Assembly (NCBI GenBank): GCA_010405405.1
Contig: MU004235.1
Span: 1,626,538-1,690,537, forward strand
Source of the DNA: Microthyrium microscopicum
Lineage: Eukaryota > Ascomycota > Dothideomycetes > Microthyriales > Microthyriaceae
Length of the DNA: 64,000 nucleotides
Reading direction: 5' to 3'
Shown here: one piece after another, positions 55,600-64,000 of the stretch
How positions within the stretch are numbered: the first letter of the stretch is position 1
Layout: each line of letters starts with the position of its first letter
Notes under the pieces: generated by a model
What the model was told of the DNA's origin: nothing
The model's database searches: none
The model's input: the letters and a program-made list of their open reading frames with translations, nothing else
Translations under genes and position numbers: made by a program

Positions 55600-56217
55600 G
55601 TTTCGAGGCTCCTATAGGCTATGCCAAATGAGGTGACGAGTTATACTTTGAGTACCTTCTATTGGAGTAACAGCACAACGAGAGAATTGATTCCCCATTT
55701 AATACTCCAACTTGCTCATGACTGAGGAATATTTATATCATGAACGCTATGTTATTCAATATAGTACTAAGTGTATGCTTGTTCAATGAATGATCCAAAA
55801 GACATAACATGAACTAGTAGAGATACAAAGTCGATTTTAGGGTCCAAGAACCCTGTTGATCTTAGAATCCTCTTCATACACCTCTCTAGTGAGTGAAGAA
55901 TACATGTCTTTGCAAACATTGCCCTCAAGTAATTGTCCATATATTTCAGGAAGAGTTGTTGACCTCGGAACGCCAAATGTCAGAGCTTGATCAGGCCGCA
56001 GTATTCTGAGCTTTGCTACTCGTTGTTGGAACATTACTACTGCACGAATACGCGGTCTCTAGGCAGCTATATCCCTGACTCTTTCTGTACTTCAGGTATT
56101 GAAGTTAACCTCACTTTAAGACTTCTGTGACTTCATCTCATCAACTACGGTTACCAGAGTTCCCAACTCTAATCATACATTTTAGCTTCGGAGTCTCTCA
56201 TGCAACTGCTGATTAAC
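55600..56217. other. Intergenic, no gene seen
   Basis: AT-rich; short frames on the minus strand near 55.8-56.0 kb overlap each other without motifs. Confidence 0.45.
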
Positions 56218-57086
56218 ATGGATATAACTCCTGCAGTACAGCCTGTTTTTCTCATCCAGGAACTCTTTGAGGAGGTATGATTCAATTCCGTCATCATCTA
56301 TCGTCATTGGGTCCATTCCACTATGGCCTAGCAACTGCATATTCAATAATCCTATCTGATGTCTCCTGAATCCGATATCAATCTCGGTTTCTCACAAATC
56401 TTATCCCCCCATATCAAAAGCTAACAACCTTCCAGATCTTTCAATATCTGGACTTGAAAGACCTCTACCGCCTCCTCGGCGTCTGCCATCTATTCAACCA
56501 CCATATCAGCACATCCACTCCCCTGCGCCGCCTCATGTTCATCACACCCTCCTCCACCGGCACCATCGTTCCCCTGCGCATAACAAATTACATATCGCCA
56601 CGCATCCCCCGCCGCCCAGAAACAATCTGGTCCACCAATCCCTCCAAAACCTCCAATACCACCCTCAACTCTACTAGTATGGAGATCCCCCGCCCAACAC
56701 TAAACCCCGAAATATCCTACCTCTGCATAAACAAATTTCTCCACACCCAACGCCTCAAACGCACCGCTCCCCCCTTCTCCACCAACTGGAACCAAAACCA
56801 ATACAACACCCACCACTCCCTTCTCCCACCCGCCCACGCAGATTTCGCCCTCCGACTGGTACCCCGTAGTATCCAGAGTATGGAGAAGCATGATTCTCGC
56901 CGGCGCATGTTAGTGACGCAGCCGCCAGTGGCAGATGTGGTGGTGGGGAGAAGTGATGCGTTGTGGGGGTTATATGAGGCGCATAATGAGAAGGGGGTTA
57001 CGGTGGGGGATGTGTTGGATGCGGAGGCACGGGTTAGTGGGACGAATGATCGGGTTTATGGGGCGAGATTTGAGGGATGGCGGTGA
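56218..57086 (+). CDS. Small F-box protein, 235 aa
   Basis: Two exons: 56218-56274 and 56436-57086. The 161-nt intron has a GTATGA donor, GCTAAC branch and TTCCAG acceptor and is in phase (708 nt). Splicing assembles one F-box across the junction, LIQELFEEIFQYLDLKDLYR, followed by LLGVCHLFNHHISTSTPLRR. After the F-box the protein is Pro/Arg/Asn-rich with a terminal TVGDVLDAEARVSGTNDRVY segment and no recognised repeat domain. This short layout, an F-box plus a variable C-terminus, is common for fungal F-box orphans. It is not a member of the YPW-tail array. Probable Skp1-binding adaptor. Target unknown. Confidence 0.7.
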
Positions 57087-59105
57087 TATGGAGGAATGAT
57101 TTGGAGTTGGAGTTAGTATGGCTCGGGTTGAACGTTTTGTATTTTTTAGGTGGGGAGTTGTCAATGAATTCGAGATGGGTTCTCCAGTGCTTCATGAGAT
57201 CGAAAGTGAGGATGGTCGTTGAGCCGTTTTAGCATGCTACTTACTGCCTTGTAAATTTCTCAGAGTGATGGCGTTATATGCGGTTCTTTTCTCAATATAA
57301 ACCAGTGACTATCTTATACGTACTACGGGTGAGACGAATATGTTAACCCCTCAGTGGGTGAAGTGATAGATAGTTTGTTTTTTTCCGTAGAGAACTTTAG
57401 AAAGAACATGTAGCTTCATGATATCTTCCTCGACTAGACGAAAAGAATCATGGAACTATATGTAATCACTTGGAGCATATTTTGTGGAACCAGAATTGAT
57501 TATGGAGCACCAGATGGGGGTATATTTGATGGAGAACTAGCTAAAACTTAATTTGAGTATCGTGAATATGCAGAAAAGCCAAAGGGAACATATGGACGTA
57601 GTTGATAAGAGTATAGTGGATGGGCCTATTTCACTAGAGGAATAATCAATCGAGAGACAGAGTACCAGTTAATTTGTTGCCAGTCGTCATCGACAAGGCT
57701 GAAAGTCAGCCCGATAGACAAGATCAAGATCAAAATACAGAATTGCCCCCAATCAGCGTCATAAGCGATCAACGAACGCAACTAGTGACACAATTACAAC
57801 CGACTGTGTGGTTAATCGTCTGTGCTCTTGAGACAATCTGTCAATCATTCACAATTTTACAATATCAAGGTCAATCATTTACCTGTTCCCGGTCTTGGCA
57901 GCTATGCATAAGCTAGTGGGTGACGTCAAAATGGCTTTTGCGGGGCTCAAGGGCTTGACCTGGTTTCTTGGATGTCGCAGGTACAGATGTACAATCGCAA
58001 CTAGTTGTAATTATTGTTAATAGAGAAGTTGTTAATTGTTGTAACTTTAGACACTAGTACGTGTGGACAAGGTGACGATAGAATTCGAGGCTGACAATTG
58101 GACGGAAGAATCATGACGAATGGGTAGAAATAGTGGAGTTTTCTGCTCGGAGTAAAGTCCGCTGTCTATTCCCGCATCATAAAACTGGAGAAGATACTGG
58201 ACCAGTGGACATAACGGCATGGGCGCTCGAGGTTTACGCAAGCTGGGTATATCTGGCAGATGGCTTTGACGATTGATTTCTTAGACGTGAATATTCTTCT
58301 GTAGTAAACAATGGTTGTTGGCGACGCAGAGAGGCGTTGTAAAAGAAGTCAAGTTGGTAGTTCCTTACGTCATCAGGTGTAAGCAGAAGAGCAAAAATGA
58401 GGGGCACCAAATTGATTTGATCTTGTTTTGAAGAAGAGAGTTTGTAGTGCTTCCGAATCCAAGCCGTCACTCTGTAGTCTGTATGCATAATCTACTTTCT
58501 CCTACTTTCAACCCTGTATCTTCCTACCTGCAGCCATAGTACTGCTCTACCTAGCCAAGCAATCTCTCGTTGGTTTTACAGTCATCCTTCCCGTCTTGGG
58601 CAGTAACACTCGGGAGTAGTACAGTCGCATCAAGTCTCGATCAAGTACCCTTCCTTCCCCAACAACCCTTCACTCCTTCCTTTCACTCATCAGGCTAGAT
58701 CATCCGCCCCTGCCGGATCAAGAATCTGTTATTACAAAGTAGTCAGTCGCCAGTCACACACAGAGCAAGTAGCCAATCGCCCCTACCATACCAAGCAAGT
58801 ACCGCCAAAGGAAGGAACGTTGGGTCAACTTGGGCCCACACTGCACAGCAACTACCTGTTCCTGTTACAGTTACCACTTTGAATAGCATCATCCCGCCAT
58901 TCCGTCATCCACCGCAACGTCTAACCACTTTTCTCCACTACTACCTATTCTACCTCCCAGCCGACTTCTCTTTTCTTCTACTCTCATCTGCACCCTCACT
59001 CTCTTCACCTACTTCCCCCTTCTTGGTCTTGAGCCCGTACATCTACTTTGCCTTTTATTGTCCTCCACAACGCAACACATTCTTGACTTCCGCCCATTCG
59101 ACATC
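57087..59105. promoter_or_regulatory. 2-kb promoter and leader region of the kinase gene
   Basis: No gene supported. The last 600 bases are strikingly pyrimidine-rich on the + strand, typical of a strongly used fungal promoter or long 5' leader. A minus frame at 58234-58488 lacks motifs. Confidence 0.45.
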
Positions 59106-61281
59106 ATGAGTGCCATTCAGAATATCAAAAATTTCATACGTCATGGCAAACAGGCCAAATTCACCAATGCCGAGCCTACCACCGATATATCCCCCGTACA
59201 CGCCCAGAAACACGGCGCCATAAGCGACCCAAACATCCTCCAACATCAGCCCATTCAAGGAGGTCCCGACGCTGGAAACCACTTCTCTGCTGCTGCTGTC
59301 GATAATAAGAATGTTGCTGCTCGTGCTGCCGACGCTGCTGCCCATGCCCAAGGAGAACACCAAAAGAAGCACAATACTCGAGATGCAAAGGATATTGATC
59401 CAGCCGTCCTCGAGAGAATCGTTGCCGAAGAGCGAGAGAGCAAGGGAAAGCTCCCCAAATATCCCGGTCTGGAACGATGGACTCTTCTTGAGAAGATGGG
59501 CGATGGCGCTTTCAGCAACGTCTACCGAGCATCCGACAATCAACGAGAATATCAAGAAGTTGCCATCAAGGTTGTTCGCAAGTTCGAAATGAACTCCAGC
59601 CAGGTAAGAACATTTGATTCTCGCTTGCTTGTTCAATTCTGCTTTTTCCCATTTGCTTGCCCAAGGAGCACCCTCCTTCGACCGCCCGTTTCCAACACTT
59701 GCAATTTTCCTAACCTAAGAATTATAACCGTATAGGGCGATAACGTATTACACCCAAATGTCAAGAAAGGCCCAAAGCTTGTGGAGGTGCGCCATCTCCG
59801 AATCTTCCTTCATCCTGATATTTTACCACAGCTTTGCCTTTACACGCACACGACCACGACAGAATACTAGCTAACTTTAGGCGTAGCGATCAAATATCCT
59901 CAAAGAAGTCCAAATTATGCGCCAATTGGACCATCCCAATATTGTGAAGCTGGTGGATTTCCACGAGTCTCGTCAATACTACTTTATAATTCTGGAATTG
60001 TGCCCAGGCGGTGAACTTTTCCATCAAATTGTTCGACTCACATATTTCAGTGAAGACCTTTCGCGACATGTAATTCTACAAGTTGCCAAAGCTTTGGAAT
60101 ATTTGCACGAAACTGCAGGTGTCGTACATCGGTTAGTATGCCCCGAAAGGTACATCGTGAAGCCGTCATACTGACGTCATGTTTACAGCGACATCAAGCC
60201 CGAAAACCTCCTTTTCTACCCTGCACCGCTCATTCCATCAAAGAGTCGAAAGCTAAAGCCCACCGATGAAGAAGACAAGGCTGATGAAGGAGAGTTCGTT
60301 CCTGGTGTTGGAGCTGGTGGTATCGGAGTCATCAAGATCGCCGATTTTGGTCTCTCCAAGGTAATATGGGACAGCCAAACCATGACGCCATGTGGCACTG
60401 TAGGGTATACTGCACCCGAGATTGTCAAGGATGAGCGGTACTCCAAGAGTGTCGACATGTGGGCAATGGGATGCGTTCTCTACACATTGCTCTGTGGATT
60501 CCCTCCTTTCTATGACGAGAGTATCCAAACGCTCACCGAGAAAGTGGCACGAGGGCAATACACTTTCTTGTCACCATGGTGGGACGAAATCTCTCAGAGC
60601 GCCAAAGATCTCATCTCTCATCTCCTCACCGTCGACCCAGACAAGAGATATGATATCCATCAGTTCCTCGACCATCCATGGATTCGGGAGTCTCAAGAAC
60701 CAACAACAAGTGCCGCAGATGCCCCACCATCAGTAAGCGCAATGAACAATCCGGCATTGCAATATCTTGAGGAAACACCAGGTGCTTCCCGCGGTAGAGA
60801 TTTCCGCTCACCTGGCGCAGTAAACCTTCGTGAGGTTTTCGACGTCAGTTACGCTGTTCACCGACAGGAAGAAGAAGGCAAGCGCCGAAAAAACTTCAAA
60901 CAAGGCTTCCGTGGCGCCATGAACCCTCTCAATGAGGATGACGATGAAGAGCAAGAGTTTGAAGCTGAGAGCGCTCCATATGATCCCAATCAACAGCACA
61001 TTCCAGCCAAACTTCCACGATCAAGTAACGCAGATGTCGCTGGTGTGGAGACACAAATGCGCAATACCAGTTTATCAGCGGCTGCTCAAGCTCGGCAATC
61101 AAACCAACCTCGCGCACAGGAGCGTGGTTACGGGCAACATTCGGCTGCGGTTGCTGCTGCTGCACGTCGTCAAGTTCGTCAAAAAGGACCCTTCGAGTTG
61201 AGTTTAGAGAATTCAACTCTCCTCGGCCGACGAGGCAAGAAGGATCCTGCACCGAGTGGGTTACGAGAGCAAGTGGTATAG
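59106..61281 (+). CDS. srk1: Srk1/Rck2-type MAPK-activated (CaMK-group) Ser/Thr kinase, 628 aa
   Basis: Four exons: 59106-59603, 59736-59786 (51-nt exon), 59887-60131 and 60189-61281. All are in phase (1887 nt). The kinase domain begins at WTLLEKMGDGAFSNVYRA. Lys155 lies in VAIKVV, HRDIKPENLL spans the exon 3/4 junction, and ADFGLS and GTVGYTAPE are intact. The family-typical insert between the catalytic loop and DFG (FYPAPLIPSKSRKLKP...) is present. Of about 45 residues, it is characteristic of fission-yeast Srk1 and budding-yeast Rck1/2. These are activated by the stress MAPK Sty1/Hog1 and slow cell-cycle entry or translation. The tail contains KRRKNFKQGFRGAMNPL, an acidic EDDDEEQEFE patch and an Ala/Gln-rich region, ending REQVV. 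The 51-nt exon adds GDNVLHPNVKKGPKLVE next to helix C. Confidence 0.93.
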
Positions 61282-64000
61282 GATAACATTGCTTAGTAGT
61301 TCGCCGCATGCGGAACTATTTGACGAGCGATGAAGATGACTTTTGCCTATCTCTTATGTACGAACGCCGCTGCACGACCTTGGGCGTGATGCACGCGTCA
61401 CTGGACTCTGGCATGATAGGGTGTTGGAGTTTCTTGGGATCGATTCAATGAACGGCTCTTTATCATGTTGATACTGGTACTCTTCTCTTTTCTCGGTGAT
61501 TGGCATTGGTCTTGTTGGTAGACATTTCATGTAAAGCGTGGCATATTTGTTGATATGTAATGTAGACTTGTGCTCTCATCAGCATGAGAAAGGTTATGAA
61601 TGTTACAATCTACTTCATTCTGGCCCCCGTGCCTGAGTTGGAGCGGTGGGCTTGCTGACCTCCATTTAGACCTCCAATGCGCAGCTGCTTGAATCTCACG
61701 ATAGCTTCATTCTGTATTACAAGTACATGACTGCTGTTGCCAATGGGTCACGTCGTGACTGTACCTTCCTACTGAACAATAGTGTCAGACGTGGCGATGA
61801 AGTGGCAGGGGGGAAGCAATTTTCTGCGGCTGTCCGTACCGGATTAATCGACGCTGACGGGGAGAATTGTCGAATGTTCTTAGGACCTGGAATGGCAAGG
61901 AGAATGGTCTCCTGCGCCTGGCCACTCAGTGTTCCTCCCACTGGACTTGCAACGAATTGAGAGCTCTTTTGGTCGCATCTCTTCTCAGGTTGCGTTTCAT
62001 TTCCACTTCAGCCACTCAACGGAGAGCTCTTGCTATCCTCCCAGCAACGCTGCTGTCGATAGTAGGTGTGTATTATCATATCTGCTTGGTCGTCAAAGTG
62101 GAGATTTTCCGATCATGACAATCCCCTTGAAAGTGTTCGTCCGCATTCAGTCTGCTGTAGAACCATCTGCTCGACTATCGACTTCTGATCCCGAGAAGTA
62201 ATGCGATAGCAATTGAGTTGGCAGCGTCTATCCGCAATCTCGCAGATAGCCGTCGTCAGAACTTCCGGAGCACTGATGATGGCAATCGTTCTGGAGGTGG
62301 CAGGCTGTAGATCATGTACCATAGTCGTCAGATCTGCTCAGGCCGTCAACCTTTACTCCGGATAGTACCGCGTGGCAATCAATATGTCAGTGTTTATCCG
62401 CGATCTCACGGGCTGTCGTCGTCGAAGCTTCTTGGATATCAATCTTTGACCTGGACATCATCCGTCTCAGACATGTAGCACTGCCGTCGATGGCTTTTAT
62501 ATCAAGCGTATATATCTGTCCTCGGGGTGAGCGCCATGACGACGTCTTTGCCAGGTTTTCTTAACTGCCTTGGAAGCGAAATGCCCTCGATGCAGCTATC
62601 GCTCGACAAGAATGGTGTATCTCCATCGAAGAATTTCCAGCCATGTTATTCTTTACTTCAAGTTACCTATTCCAAGCAGCGAAGAGACGCATACTATGAC
62701 AATGCTCCATGGTCTCGCGGCGATTGTCGAAGCCCACATTGATACAAAAGATGTATTACGTCTTCATCCATCTTATCAACGGGTTCATACTCTTATGAAC
62801 GAAAGCGTAGCTCCAGGCAAGGACAGAACAGCGCGTCCAGATGAAAACAGTTCTTGCTACGTGTCCTGATGCTCAGCATAGGCCGGAGAAGTGATGGAAG
62901 AAGCTGGATCGTGGTATAAAGCAGTGGTCTTGGTCAGCCCAAACTTAACTTTCCATCCACCACTCCATCCATCACTTCATTCTCCAACATCCTCGGACCA
63001 CATCTCCCGTCTCTGGTCTTCTTTTCCTCTCCAATATATAGGTGTCGCTGATACACTGTGCTTCTCAACTCCAGCCCGCATGGTTCCTCCGTCTCTCGCT
63101 CTGAAGCCGCTTCACTCTTCCCTTCACTCTGGTAGACCATCCTTGTGCATGTAGTCTCGTCTTTGCTTCCTCTCTCATATGTACCAATCACACATACACC
63201 ACGAGCCTCAAGGCCGTTCCAATGACAGTCGTATCCTTCCATATTTGTCATATCACTCTTTACTTCATCCCAAGCGACAATACCGCTGCATGTAGCCTTG
63301 TCTTTGTCTCTTCTCTTGTATATGCAACTTACTCATACACTAAAGACACCAAAAATCCATTCTTTCCGATGGCTTTTCTGTCCCCTTCGTTCATATACAT
63401 GGCCGACTTTGTACTAAGACTCAATGTATGCTCCGCTTGTTCGAGCAGAGCACAAGATGTCTGTCCAATTACAGCCCACAAGCCCAATTCCAGGCAATTC
63501 TTGACCAATGGCATCCCCAGGGTGATTGTAATCGGCTCCATTCTAATGGACGATAACGACCAGGGCGACAAGAAGAACTTGAGTCTGAGAGCGACAGTCA
63601 AAAAGTCTTTCGCACCCGTGGAATCAAGTCCCAAGATTATCCCATTGTGCTGTCATGAAGTTGCATGACTAAATCGGGACTGTGAGCCATCATAAGTCGG
63701 CTGACTGAGCTCCTTTCTCGTGCTCTGCTGGTGCCCATATGCTCAATAAGTTCGAGCAGCACCTACCTCTGCTTCCAATTGTCATAGTTCGAGGTTACTT
63801 CGTCTCTCCCGGCTATATGTACAATCACTCAACACGCAGGCTCATTTCACCCGCCGGGGCTCATGGATTCTTTCGTCTCCGCCGTTCTTTCTCGTCATTT
63901 TGCCTCTCAGGGTAATGACGATATTCTTGAATCTGACGATCTATGTCCGTAATTTCAGCAAGCATCGCATCCTTCAAAGCGCATCTCTGCAGCATTTCTT
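61282..64000. other. 2.7-kb gene-poor right end
   Basis: No supported gene. It includes a degenerate tandem duplication at 62.15-62.47 kb and CT-rich sequence around 62.9-63.3 kb that could be a promoter for a gene beyond the window. Short + frames here lack start context, introns and motifs. Confidence 0.4.
62145..62475. repeat. Degenerate tandem duplication, period about 165 bp
   Basis: GCAATTGAGTTGGCAGCGTC, then TATCCGCAATCTCGC, then CGTCGTCAGAACTTC (from about 62208) recurs as GCAATCAATATGTCAGTGTT, then TATCCGCGATCTCAC, then CGTCGTCGAAGCTTC (from about 62374). Similarity extends into the flanking CTGTAGA segments. No family recognised. Confidence 0.5.

Overview
The window looks like nuclear DNA of a filamentous ascomycete, possibly a leotiomycete. 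Genes are broken by short introns, mostly 45-100 nt, with GTAAGT-like donors and CTAAC/CTGAC branch sites. Products include an Asp-Ser-Gly-ending ascomycete laccase, a CBM18-rich chitin deacetylase, a Zn(II)2Cys6 regulator, a DUF6594 membrane protein and an Srk1/Rck2 kinase. Class-level placement is inference. I read every gene model by eye from splice sites and checked that exon lengths sum to whole codons.

Layout. 1-5.6 kb: first exon of a gene leaving the window on the left, a Nup53/Nup35-like nucleoporin (-), an F-box protein (+) and a Ser-rich coiled-coil protein (-). 7.5-16.9 kb: a tandem array of diverged F-box/leucine-rich paralogues. It holds three full genes, a miniature gene and an orphan last exon, all ending in a shared Tyr-Pro-Trp tail module, with one unrelated basic coiled-coil gene inside. 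17.4-19.9 kb: a laccase with a very long low-complexity N-terminus. 19.9-24.5 kb: gene-empty, with hairpins. 24.5-25.8 kb: a Cys-rich orphan gene. 28.9-30.4 kb: a secreted protein whose mature N-terminus is His, resembling a copper-oxygenase (LPMO-like) fold.

30.7-37.8 kb: five clusters of a degenerate 19-bp-period repeat around FAF1, GET4 (convergent) and a zinc-cluster regulator. 38-45 kb: a CaiB/BaiF CoA-transferase (-), a membrane-anchored GH32 protein that lacks the catalytic Asp (-) and a secreted M28 aminopeptidase (+). 47-52 kb: a 1140-residue chitin deacetylase with six CBM18 modules and a PAN-like domain (+), convergent with a GH43 arabinanase (-). 52-57 kb: a Mn-type CDF transporter (-) with a GC-AG intron, a DUF6594 protein (+) and another F-box protein (+). 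59-61 kb: an Srk1/Rck2-type kinase (+). The last 2.7 kb has no gene I can support.

The secreted enzymes (laccase, His-brace candidate, chitin deacetylase, arabinanase, aminopeptidase) suggest a saprotroph or plant-associated fungus remodelling plant and fungal walls. Six F-box-type genes in 64 kb, four of them tandem relatives, point to local birth and death of candidate ubiquitin-ligase adaptors. I saw no rRNA, tRNA, CRISPR or recognisable transposon or virus-like element.
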